Shown here piece after piece: positions 20,794-32,000 of a stretch of 64,000 nucleotides of DNA. The position numbers and the translations under genes are program-made. Below the pieces are notes generated by a model. It worked only from the letters and a program-made list of their open reading frames with translations. It made no database searches and had not been told where the DNA came from. Positions within the stretch are counted from its first letter, which is position 1, and each line of letters opens with the position of its first letter. The stretch is from Mactra quadrangularis (taxonomy: Eukaryota; Mollusca; Bivalvia; Venerida; Mactridae), in NCBI GenBank assembly GCA_025267735.1, contig CM046301.1:58609872-58673871 (forward strand), in the 5' to 3' direction.

Positions 20794-21423
20794 TTCTGTA
20801 AAGTACTGTTCCTACGGGACTGCATTTAGCATTTTTTACAAGATTCTATAATTAACTCATAAGCAGTTTAGCACTTTTCAATGAAATACTCTATATTATC
20901 GGCCAATGTCTACAGTGGTTACGGTCACGGTCCCAATACTTCAAAGGCACTACATTGTATATACTCGTGATTTCATTGGGTCAGAATTGTGATGAACGCC
21001 CTTGATTTAACTAATTTGGTTCAAGCCTCACGGTTATGGCTAGTAATATACATGTACACAAAGTATCTTGCTCAAGATTACCACGAGGTGGCTTTAAGGT
21101 GTGAGTTGAACCAACGTGCAGCTGACTATTCAATACTTACCATTTCAACCCCGTAATAATTCAGCAATGCATGCTCTCCCAAGATAGTATTTGACATGCA
21201 ATGTTTCAAGTATTTAAACCACTATATTTTCCAAAAACTAATAATTAATATGCAAAATGTAATATATCCAAAACTTTCAAGACAATTTTTACATACATTT
21301 ACATTGAAATTGCATTTATAGCCTAATTTTAATGCATACACAAGTTCATCGACTTTACAGCTATTACCCCTGATCATTGTGCTACTGGTATCTATCTATC
21401 AATCTCCCTGGGGAGTTTTTTTA

Positions 21424-21580
21424 CTCCGCTTGCTAGTGTAGCCAACAAATTGGCACAACGGAGTTATACCACCCTCGCAGATACCTATTCACACCTGGGT
21501 GGAGTGAAGCAATTGCAGGTAAATTTATTGCTCAAGGAAATTACCAGTGCCCCTAGTGGGATTCGAACCTGCTCTATATT
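21424..21580 (-). repeat. tRNA-derived SINE (family 4), minus strand
   Basis: Minus-strand B box GCAGGTTCGAATCCCACTAG and body TTGAGCAATAAATTTACCTG, TCCACCCAGGTGTGAATAGG. It is collinear with 57838-58062. Confidence 0.65.
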
Positions 21581-21779
21581 GTACATGTATATGCAAAATC
21601 AAGGAGAAAACACAAGCATAGCCTCATCTTTATAGTCTGCTCCAAAAAGAGTCCATTTTCAACCAGTTTAAACATTTAGTTTGATTTAACACACTTTAGA
21701 CTTGTATCAACAATATTAAAATAAACTTATTATTAAGCTACTCTCTCATATTTCTTCAATTTTGTTTTCAAATTAAGTA

Positions 21780-22070
21780 TACAGTACCCACCAAGAGACA
21801 TTTTCACTTCGTAAGCCTACTACATAAATATTATAAAAAAACAAGAAATGTAATGTGGAAACCACATTAAAGCCAGATTTTAAAACTTTAATGCAAAAAT
21901 TACGAAGGGAAATAATCCATAATAAAGGCAGGTAGAGTTGTGGTTACTTTTTAATTCTGTTCATCACATGGTGTTATCATTGTATGAAGTTTAATAAAGA
22001 TCTGACAATAAATGTCAGAAATTTATGGAAAAGAAAAATTTTAGTCTCAAAACTTTTGGTGGGTACTGTA
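21780..22070. mobile_element. mariner-like MITE with TA target duplication
   Basis: The ends TACAGTACCCACCAA and TTGGTGGGTACTGTA are exact inverted repeats, each flanked outside by TA. The element splits a diverged copy of the TTAA family: ATTTTGTTTTCAAATTAAG on the left and GTGTCAGTAATTGTGT on the right match adjacent parts of 18702-19055. No transposase frame. Confidence 0.7.
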
Positions 22071-22874
22071 TACCTGTGTCAGTAATTGTGTTAAAAATGA
22101 ATTCTAAATATTTTATGGCAACCATCTGAGAAACATAAATTATAGTCACAAATTTGCACTATAATCATCAATATATAGGGCTCTACATTTCACCATCTTT
22201 TACACGAACATGTCAATATACACTAAACTTATCTCCATCAAATCACTAAAGCTGTCATTGATTCCAACGATATCGCTGTATCGTTGATATTCATTTTTTG
22301 ATCAATTATCAATATGCATTTTGAAATATCGATAATAAAGCTATATATGTTAATATATAAGTCACTATTAAGTGACAAAATTGTGAGACAAACCTTCTAT
22401 TGTAATTGGAAACATGTGCACTGTCATAATATGAACTGATAGGTCTAAAACATTGACGGCACCACCATTGAGGAAATAGCTCTAGTCCACAGAAGGTTTA
22501 ACATTCATGACAAATATATACATATATTATTATTATGAGTTTATGACAACATAAATGGTCTGCATAGTACAGCAGTGAAGGAATCAATATACATTAGTGT
22601 ATCAACAACATTTATTTCTCAACATATCTCTAATACGCTTCGAGCCCAATCAATGACAGCTCTACAAATCACTGCTTCCAAAATGTGACTATAGATCGTT
22701 GATTTTGAATTAAAAGTTGATGTTTACCATCAAATCTGTGACTTTTAAGAACTTAAATATGTTATGGATAATTTATTTTGTTGTAAACTGAATTTTGATA
22801 TATTTTTCATAAATAATGAAACTAATAAATGTTGAATTGGGTACTTGCTCAGATGACTCTTTGTGGTTTTTTCA

Positions 22875-22981
22875 GGGGCGGATCCAGAATTTTTTTCTAG
22901 GGGGATCCGAAATTTTATAGGGTGGGGTCCAAACCTTGAACCACATTTTGCAGAAAAAAATGCAACATATTGATAACAAAA
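22875..22981 (+). mobile_element. GGCGGATCC MITE, left half
   Basis: GGGGCGGATCCAGAATTTTT through TGCAACATATTGATAAC matches the first third of 52504-52798. The rest resumes at 26784, after the element inserted at 22982. Confidence 0.8.
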
Positions 22982-23651
22982 GCTCCGCTGGGCGGGGCAT
23001 TATACGCCCGTGTGCAGTCCATGCTGTGTTCTATCTCATATGAAGTCCCTGTGACCTTGACCAATGACCCCGGGATCTCAGAATAGGTCCCATCCTTAAC
23101 TGGAGGGCTATCCAAAGCAAAGATTTTGAGAACCTAGGTACAGCCATGGTTGAGTTATCACCGGCACAAAGTTTTCCCATACAAACTTCCAGTGACCTTG
23201 ACCCTGGGGCCTCAGAACCAAAAGTTCTCGCCCTTGACCCAAAGAGTATTGATACATAAAATTTGGTGATCTTAGGTAAAGTTGGTTGTTGGACAAGGTT
23301 TTTCCTCATGATTTTTCTTGTGACTTTGACCTTTAACCCAGGGACCTAAAACCAAAGGGGCATATGGTTTCAATATGAATTAAGTCCCTGTGACCTTGAC
23401 TTTTGACCCTGAGGTCTCCAAATCAAAAGAGAACATCCAATACCTAAGAGCTATCAACACATTACATCTTGACAAATGGGCTGATCCACATAAAATTTGG
23501 TTAACCTAGGTTCAATCATTGTTTAGGACAAGGATTTTCCATATGATGCCCCTGTGACCTTGACCTTTGACCCAGTTTTGACCCAAAACCAATTGGGAAC
23601 ATCCTTGACACATGGGCTACCCTCACATAAAATTTTGTGAACTAATTTCAT

Positions 23652-23770
23652 GTTACTTATTAAATATAGCATTATTTCCATTATTGGCCATTTTGACTTT
23701 GTTAACATATTGATTGAACATTTGAAGTCACTGCTTGGTAATTTGATATCTTCTGGATGATGGTTTAAAC
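23652..23770 (-). repeat. Captured LINE RNase H fragment (copy 1, longest)
   Basis: On the minus strand this matches about 4835-4962 of the LINE ORF, including ATATCAAATTACCAAGCAGT and GACTTCAAATGTTCAAT. It sits between minisatellite units and has frame-breaking changes. Confidence 0.8.
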
Positions 23771-24322
23771 TTGACCCAGGGGCCCCAAAACCAATAGGGA
23801 ACATCCTTGACACATGGGCTACTCTCACATGCAATTTGGTGGACTTAGGTGCAGTCATTGTTGATTTACTACACAGACAATGTTTTTCAATATGATGCCC
23901 CTGTGACCTTGACCTTTGACCCAGGGGCCCCAAAACCAATAGGACATAACCATGACACATGGGCTACTCTCACATAAAATTTAGTGAACCTAGGTACATT
24001 GGTTGTTCAGTTATTGTCTGGACAAGGTTTTTCCATATGATGCCTCTGTGACCTTGACCTTTGGATCTGGGGCCCAAAAACATATTGGGAACATCCTTGA
24101 CACAAGGGCTACATTCACATAAATTTTTGTGAACCTAGGTACAGTCGTTGATAAGTTATTGTCCGAACAAGGTTTTTCAAAATGATGCCCCTGTGACCTT
24201 GACCTTTGACCCAGGAGCCCCAAAACCAATAGGGCATATCCTTGACACAAGGGCTACCCTCACATAGAATTTGGTGAACCTAGGTACATTGGTGGTTCAG
24301 TTATTGTCTGGACAAGTGTTTC

Positions 24323-24413
24323 ATTGTTTGCCATTTTGACTTTATTAACATATTGATAGAACATTTGAAGTCACTGCTTGGTAATTTGATATCTTCTGGT
24401 TGAAGGTTTAAAC
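24323..24413 (-). repeat. Captured LINE RNase H fragment (copy 2)
   Basis: Minus-strand match to about 4835-4925 of the LINE, ending at the same ATTTTGACTTTATTAAC junction as copy 3. It is shorter than copy 1. Confidence 0.8.
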
Positions 24414-24961
24414 TTGACCCTGTTTCCCCAAAACTGATAAGGCACATCCTTGACACATGGGCTACTCTCACATGAAATTTGGTGAACCTAGGTACAGTCA
24501 TTGTTGAGTAATTACCCGGACAATGTTTTTCAATATGATGCCCCTGTGACCTTGACCTTTGACCCAGGGGCCCCAAAACCAATAGGGCATAACCTTGACA
24601 CATGGGCTACTCTCACGTAAAATTTAGTGAACGTAGGTACATTGGTGGTTCAGTTATTGTCTGGACTAGGTTTTTCCATATGATGCCTCTGTGACCTAGA
24701 CCTTTGGGTCTGGGGCCCAAAAACATATTGGGAACATCCTTGACACAAGGGCTACCTTCACATAAAATTTTGTGAACCTAGGTACAGTCGTTGATGAGTT
24801 ATTGTCAAAACAAGGTTTTTCAATATGATGCCCCTTTGACCTTGACCTTTGACCCAGGAGCCCCAAAACCAATAGGGCATATCCTTGACACAAGGGCTAC
24901 CCTCACATAAAATTTGGTGAACCTAGGTACATTGGTGGTTCAGTTATTGTCTGGACAAGTG

Positions 24962-25053
24962 TTTCATTGTTTGCCATTTTGACTTTATAAACATATTGAT
25001 TGAACATTTGAAGTCACAGCTTGGTAATTTGATATCTTCTGGTTTAAGATTTA
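24962..25053 (-). repeat. Captured LINE RNase H fragment (copy 3)
   Basis: Same boundaries as copy 2 and about 640 bases further on, consistent with block duplication rather than independent capture. Confidence 0.8.
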
Positions 25054-25325
25054 AACTTAACCCTGTTTCCCCAAAACTGATAAGGTACATCCTTGACACA
25101 TGGGCTACTCTCACATGAAATTTGGTGAACTTAGGTACAGTCATTGTTGAGTTATTACCCGGACAATGTTTTTCAATAGGATGCCACTGTGACCTTGACC
25201 TTTGACCCAGGGGCCCCAAAATCAATAGAGCATATCCTTGACACATGGGCTACTCTCACATAAAATTTGGTGAACCTAGGTACATTGGTGGTTCAGTTAT
25301 TGTCCGGACAAAGTTTTTCCTTATT

Positions 25326-26136
25326 CAGTGTTGCATCCAGGATGAACCAAGAGAGGGGGAGATCCCCCACCGATTTTCAAAAAGGGGGGAGTGAAAAGTT
25401 GGAATGCACAACAATGATTGTTTGATTATAAATGTCTCGTGAGTGTTGATGTTCTTTAAAAAGTACACCCGGCTGTAAACGTTTTTTTTCTTACGCGATT
25501 TTAAACAAAGCTCATAAAACATACCCAAACCATGCTCGTAATTTAGCAAAGATCTTTTCGGTTCGAACGTTTTGCGTTTTTTTTCGTGACGGGGCTGCTC
25601 CCACACGGAGACGAAGATTCATGCATCCGCTATTCCATATTTGAAGAAGTACATGGCTGCGGGTCGATCTCTGTACCCGACTTGATAAAAGTCTGTTATC
25701 CGTTTATGTGACATAATCCAAACAGAATTTATCTTACTTCAAAACTATACCGCGTTTGAATTTTTTACACGATATAAGCCACATGTTCACATGGCCGGGA
25801 TATTGCTCAATAGCACATATCCCTCTACCCGATAAATGACGTCATTTTACAGACCGAGTTACTTTCTCTAGATCTAGGGTATTTCCGTGAGTAAAGAAAG
25901 CAGTGAACCAGACTAGCTACAATTACGTCATTCGGGAATTTCCCAGGTAGACGGTAGAGATCGAAAGGATTTTCGGAACTGGGATGGGAAATGCAATTTA
26001 GTTGCGTACGAACCTATGCATAGCGGGAGATCATTTCTGATTGTGCGGGAGTTGCCACCCACGAAAATTTAAATTTGCGGGATTGAGATTAAAAACAGCG
26101 GGATTCGCGCGATTGCGCGTCCTGGATGCAACACTG
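25326..26136. mobile_element. TIR element nested in the minisatellite
   Basis: The ends CAGTGTTGCATCCAGGA and TCCTGGATGCAACACTG are an exact 17-base inverted repeat. TTATT stands directly outside both ends (25321-25325 and 26137-26141). A minus-strand frame of 93 codons starts inside but shows no transposase motif. The flanking minisatellite unit would be continuous without it. The CAGTG end suggests hAT, but a 5-base duplication is not hAT-like, so the superfamily is open. Confidence 0.8.
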
Positions 26137-26783
26137 TTATTTTGCCACTGTGACCTTGACCTTTGAACCTGGGGCCCCATAAACCTATAGGGCACATCAT
26201 TGACACATGGGCTACTCTTACATAAAATTTGGTGAACCTAGGTTCAGGCGTTGTTGAGTTATGGTCTGGACAAGGTTTTTCAATATGATGTCCCTGTGAC
26301 CTTGACCTTTGGCCCAGGGGCCCCAAAACCGATTGGGAACATCCTTGACACATGGGCTACTCTCACATAAAATTTGGTGAACCTAGGTAGATTGGTTGTT
26401 AAGTTATTGTCAGGGCAAGTTTTTTTCCCATATGATGCCACTGTGACCTTGACCTTTGACCCAGGGGCCCCAAAACCGATAGGGAACATCTTTGACACAT
26501 GGGCTACTCTTACATTAAATTTGGTGAACCTAGGTACATTGGTGGTTCAGTTATTGTTCGGACAAGTTTTACCTATTTTAAGTCCCAGTGACCTTGACCT
26601 TTAACCCTGGGGTCTCAAAATCAATAGGGAACCTCCTCCACCCAAGGGCTATCCACACATAAAATTTGAGGAACCTAGGTACATCCTCTCTTGAGTTATC
26701 ATCCGGACAAGCAATTGTCCACAGACGGACAGACGGACAACAGCATAACATAATACGACCGTTTTTTCAAAACGGGCGTATAA

Positions 26784-26948
26784 AAAAAACCATAACCATT
26801 AAATCTATGTTAAGCACAGAGAAAAATTGCTTCAAGCTACTTAAAAATGAATTACAACCAAGAAATACACTAATAGACATGTACATTTTCCAAATTCTAG
26901 GGGATTCTGGACCCCCCGACCCTGACCCCCCCACCCCGCTGGATCCGC
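26784..26948 (+). mobile_element. GGCGGATCC MITE, right half
   Basis: AACCATAACCATTAAATC through GTACATTTTCCAAATTC to CGCTGGATCCGC. It completes the copy begun at 22875-22981. Confidence 0.8.
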
Positions 26949-27162
26949 AAATGTTTTCCATGATAAATGTGAATAGGTTTATCCTTAATACTAATTTTGT
27001 CAAAAGACTTTTGGAGAGTACAGTATATTATATACTTTACAAAAGAACAACAGTAATGAAATATAACTTTTACTTTTATAAAAACAAAACAATTCATAAC
27101 ATTGATGAACAATCCACTGTTCAGAAACCAATATCAAATGAAAATATAACTTATTAATCATT

Positions 27163-27461
27163 GTACAGGTCGTATTCTAGGTCATGCGTGTTTTTGTACT
27201 TTTAACAATGGACTTGCCCACTAAATAGGTGATTAAGCTGATGCATGAACATCATTTTACTGATTTAAACACACTACTTGATATTAAACATTTATCTTAA
27301 ATAATGTATATCTTCTTTGTATTTTTTTATGATGATATGTTTTTAAAACAAGTGTAAACTAACCAAACTATAAAATTGTAAAAGTAATTCACCCCTAAAT
27401 ATTGATGTGTAATTAAACTGGCCATGTTTATATACGCAATGTTTACGTGGACGACCTGTAC
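27163..27461. mobile_element. MITE with GTACAGGTCGT ends
   Basis: GTACAGGTCGT at the left and ACGACCTGTAC at the right form an exact inverted repeat. The interior is AT-rich with no frame. Confidence 0.6.
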
Positions 27462-28059
27462 ATGTATTTATTTATAAACAAAAATCCAATAAACAAGTTT
27501 ATTTCATAATGTTTATGTCCATATACAAAATTTCAATTGGTAGTTTGAGGCACTACCTTTCACCAGATCTTCTATGTAGAAGAAGCCCGAATGAACTCAA
27601 AATTCAAAAGAAAAATCCAATAAAATGTTAGTAAAGGTCGTCTACCTTAATATGTATACAATAAATTTATAATTTTAATCAATAAATACCAACATAACGT
27701 TTCTAAAAGATTTATAAAAATATCAACTGTAAATGCTACAACTGATCACAAAATGTTTTAACGCTCTATCATTGTTTGAAAAAATGATTTTATATGAAGT
27801 GCTCACTAAGCAAACTTCAAAAATCATCAATTTCATTTTTTTAAATATTTCACAAAAAAACATAGTAAAAGGGAGACAATTCAGATTGTTTTAAGTAAAT
27901 TGTCCAAACAGAATTCAACATTTCCTTGTTTTGCTAAATACATTGACAATAGATTTCAATTAATCTAAGACTTTTTTATACATTGCATATCTTATTTATC
28001 CTTCATACACTCCAAAAATCTATAGGGTCTTAAGTCAAATGATCTACAACAATAGCTAC
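27462..28059. other. AT-rich stretch, no feature recognised
   Basis: No coding motif, inverted repeat or SINE signature was seen. It is flanked by MITEs on both sides. Confidence 0.5.
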
Positions 28060-28423
28060 TTAGGCCATGCCAAATCGGAATTTTGTTAAGCGTCTGCATG
28101 CACATAGGTTTTAGAGTCCTCAATCTAAAAAAACCCATAAACTTGTAGGTGAATTTTTTAACAATTTCATCAAAACACTAGTCATTTTATAATAAAAGAC
28201 ATATGTTTTAAGTCTGTGCTTAAACTAGTAATTTCATAAGTAGTTCAGACTATTGTTTCATATTGTGATGATGTTTTCCATTAAAAAATATATTTACATG
28301 TATAATGTATTTTTTTTTTGTCGTAAAGTATTTGTGTTTTCTATTTGTGTTTTTGTGAATAGGTACCTAGGTTTGTCAAACTTGAGTTGACGCTTAACAA
28401 AATTCCAATTTGGCATGGCCTAA
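28060..28423. mobile_element. MITE with 30-base-plus terminal inverted repeats
   Basis: Left TTAGGCCATGCCAAAT, then GGAATTTTGTTAAGCGTC; right GACGCTTAACAAAATTCC, then ATTTGGCATGGCCTAA. One mismatch in about 34 bases. No frame. Confidence 0.75.
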
Positions 28424-29077
28424 TCAAGACTGCCATTGACCACATTTCCCCGAGCCTGAAAATGTCCCTTTTAAACCTAAAATACTATGTTTTCTAATAC
28501 ACAAAGAAGACAACAGATGGAATCAAAAGCCTGAAATCAGGCCCAGCCCTGAAAAAAAGCAGGATCAACTTATGCAGGAAACAAAATAAATTTGATTTCT
28601 CCAATTTTTCTCATTCTAGTCAAATAAGTGAATAATATCAAATAGTGCATAAAGTACCTACTGCTTTTCTTCCCGTAGCAAATTCCAATTTATAACTAAA
28701 TCCTCCTCTCATAACTTTAGTCAAGCAGTAAACAGTAAACTGGGTCATGTGCAAAAAATGACTAGTGCAGAGAAGCAATTTACTAACTTACTTATCAAAC
28801 AGTGTGAGCATTTACAGACTAAGAAATGGAATAGTTATTTTATGCACTATTTTTATCTTTCTAATTTTTTGCCTGCTGCAAGAATTTGATAAAAAAAACA
28901 ATTGTTTGCTTACATTCTGAAAATCTCATGACTATAAATAATGCCTATACTGAATTCACTGGATCTTAGAAATACTCCAATTATAAGTTCACAGTCTACA
29001 GTCTCCACTGAAGTCAACATAAATAACAAAATTTCACAAAAAATCTGAGGAAAACAACATATAAAGATCATAATTCA

Positions 29078-32000
29078 TCAAAGTTTTAAAGCAAATGAAG
29101 CACCACAAGAGCATCCTTGTTCAGCATGTGGATTATTGATCACTCTAAATGCAGCACGTATTAATTCTTCATGATAATCAATGGTAGATCCGGCTACAAA
29201 CTCCATTGAATCTTTATCTACAACAACCCTAGCACCATCTTTTTCAAACACTCTGAAATACATAAAAAACTTTTAAAATTACAATTTACTCATTAAACAA
29301 GTAAATCTGTGAGCTAATGCTCACTAGTGATACCCCCGCCGAAATCTAAAAATATGCGACAAACAGGAAGTAGATGAGCAAGGAGCATGAAATCGCTTTA
29401 CACCACATGGGGACTATGGGATGAAGCAATATGCAAAGTATTAGGCTGCTGCATGATATAGTAGCTGAGAAAACTGCGACAGAAATTTCGAAACGGACGG
29501 ACGCACGCACGAACACACACACACGCACAGACAAGGGTAAAACAGTATACCCCCCTCTTCTTCGAAGCGGGGGTATAAAAATGACTAAGCCGCCCAGCTA
29601 GTTCAGTTGGTAGCACGCAAGTCTACTGATCAAGGGGTCGTGGGTTCGATTCCCGGGCGGGGCATTCTTTCGTGGAGCATGATCATGCAATTATTTCTAC
29701 GGCCGTTCTCCCTCCTACCAATGATTTTTCATTGTGTAGGGCAGTTGTCAGTCACCGACGAAAGTATGCACTAAGTAGTTGGTTAACAGCTAAATCCAGA
29801 GATTTAGCCTTTCCAGGAGGAGTGAGTACTGAGTAAGTTGACTGACCGCCGTTATATGACCTATACAAAGTGTTGCTATGGCGTTAAACCCAACAAAAAC
29901 AAAAGATGACTATTACATGTACATACAGAGGTTTTTAAGAAGGGATTGAGGAGCAACACAATACACAATAAAATTAATTAAAGCAATTGTTAATGACATC
30001 TGATCCTAAAACACTTGCCTACACTCCTACCCCATTTCTTTCATTGTTAGCCAATTATTGTAGTTGAAGAATCTTGCTATTGATAGGCTAATTCGACTCA
30101 CAGTTTTAGTTGAGAATATTAATCAATAAAAAAAGTTTCAGTAAAAGTTAATTAATTTTTGCTATTGACTCATAGTGTGACATCATCACACTGCTATTTT
30201 TTTAACGCAAAAATAGCCGTATTGAGTCTGTCATGTGATTTGAACAACATGGTGGCGAAGGGAGAAGAACCGCTGACAAACATGCCGATGTTTGAATCAT
30301 ATTCATTGTCATCTGAACCATCTTATTCTGTCAGGGACACTAAAATCAAGACAAGTTTCTTGTTTCTGTTATTTGCCCTTTTTAACAAAGGACTGCCAAC
30401 GAACATAACCAGACATAAACAAACTTTGGTTAAGTAATTATTTCATTCCACTCACAGAAAATACATTACTTAATTAAGCATGCGGGTGAAGTCAATGATT
30501 ACTTAACAAATAAATCCCAGTCGAACAGCCCTGATGTTAATTAAAAAATGATGCATATTTTTCTCTTTACAACCAAATTCCTAATAGGTTACTTAAGAAG
30601 GGTGCCATTTGTGCCCTTCTAAAGTCCATGGTTCAGGCTGTGATGACCAAAGAGCAGAATTTTTTTAAGTGTCTTGCACCAGTGGGTTAAGGCAATCACT
30701 GCACTCAATCAATCAAGCTAACTAGGTGGGTCTGACCACAGTGAGATAAGTTTCTCTATGATGGATATTTTTAGGGCTGTCACAATATCGTCCATTGATA
30801 GCCAAAAGGGCTTATCAGCACTTTTGGCCAAAAATGACTTTTTATCATAAAACACATCATTTTCATGTTATCTAGCTGTGGAAAAAATATTGAGCACGAG
30901 TTCCTAAAAAAACATAAAAAAATTGGTGACAACGAAAATGTTTGTTAGGACATTGGTCATTTTAACTTCCGCCAAAAGGGCTTATCATCAGTATTGTTAC
31001 TGCCAAAAGGGCTTATCAGTCAAAATTCATGCTGATAAGCCCTTTTAGCCAGAGATGTTTACATGGAAAGTTCTGCATTATTTAATCCCCATTATTAGAC
31101 AAATAGGTTAGGTTATGTGTTTACATTATAAGTACATCCTGTAGCACCAGATAACATCAGTTTTTCACTGATCTATACAATAATATTTGTCAGTTCATTA
31201 GGTCATCAACCTATGATTTTAAGGAGCATTTCGATGGTGGAGTAGTATTCTACTAAACAGTAAGTAAAGTTTTGTTTTATTTTATGAATTATTAAATGCC
31301 TGAACTAACTATTTATCAGCGGTATGGAAACAAAACTCATAATTAATAAACAAAGAAATAAACTATAAAATGCATGTCCCTTGTGGGTTGTTAAGCCCTT
31401 TTGGCTGTAAAATATTAAGTATAGGAATTTAACATTTCTAAATATCCAATCATACTATTTGTACAATACTAAGAATAAGATTCACCAAATGATATCATTT
31501 GTGACAATTAATGCTGTAAAATCGACAGTATAACTGCTTTTTAGAAAATTTGATTTGCTGATGAGCCCTTTTGGTCGCCGTGTTTTTATGGTTTGTTTTT
31601 TTCTTAGAGGTATGAATTCAGACTGGTCAGATTAGGAGTTGTATAGAGCTGTTTTACTTGAGAACCTGTGTTTGCCTGATGCCATTTAAGAATTAAGAAA
31701 GTTTTATTTCATTAAAGTATCATAGTAATAGCATTGTAAGATAAACATATTCCAGCAATCATTGATAAGCCAAATGCATACCAGTTTTCAAGCTCTGAAA
31801 TAGTATGTAATTTATATCAATATCTACAACAAAGGATTTCGTTGAATACTTCGATTGACATAAATCTGCACATGTATAACAGTATTCACTGCATATCATG
31901 CACATACTCGTAAAAATACACGTCTTCTTTTGCCATTTACAGGCCAATCTTTGATTGATGAGAAAGCAGTCAAGGATCATCAATACTTGTTATTGGACAA

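Larger units (their letters stand above)
24011..25310 (+). repeat. Higher-order repeat, period about 640-645 bases
   Basis: The units with the unusual GATCTGGGG/GGTCTGGGG form recur at about 24045 and 24688. The next units recur at about 24190 and 24830, and the LINE fragments at about 24323 and 24962. A block of several basic units plus one LINE fragment was therefore duplicated in tandem inside the minisatellite element. Confidence 0.7.
22982..26783 (+). mobile_element. CTGTGACC minisatellite element (pearl / Helentron-derived-like)
   Basis: The left end contains TTATACGCCCGT (22999-23010) and the right end ACGGGCGTATAA (26771-26782), a subterminal inverted repeat. Inside are about 16 diverged units of roughly 130-150 bases. 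Each carries CTGTGACCTTGACCTTTG, GGGGCCCCAAAACCAATAGG, CTTGACACATGGGCTACTC and GGTGAACCTAGGTACA. After the array come ACAGACGGACAGACGGAC and a terminal hairpin (ATACGACCG, T-run, CGGGCGTAT). Subterminal repeats, tandem core, short microsatellite and 3' hairpin are the layout known for bivalve pearl elements and Helentron-associated elements; the class call is inferred. No protein gene. Confidence 0.75.

Noticed and set aside
25325..25606. Transposase in the nested TIR element
   Set aside because: The 93-codon frame includes the TIR itself and shows no DDE/D or hAT dimerisation motif.
23031..26604. Many frames with repeated VSRMFPIGF and LGPLGQRSRSQG
   Set aside because: These are minisatellite units read on the minus strand, out of step with each other; they have no start or splice context.
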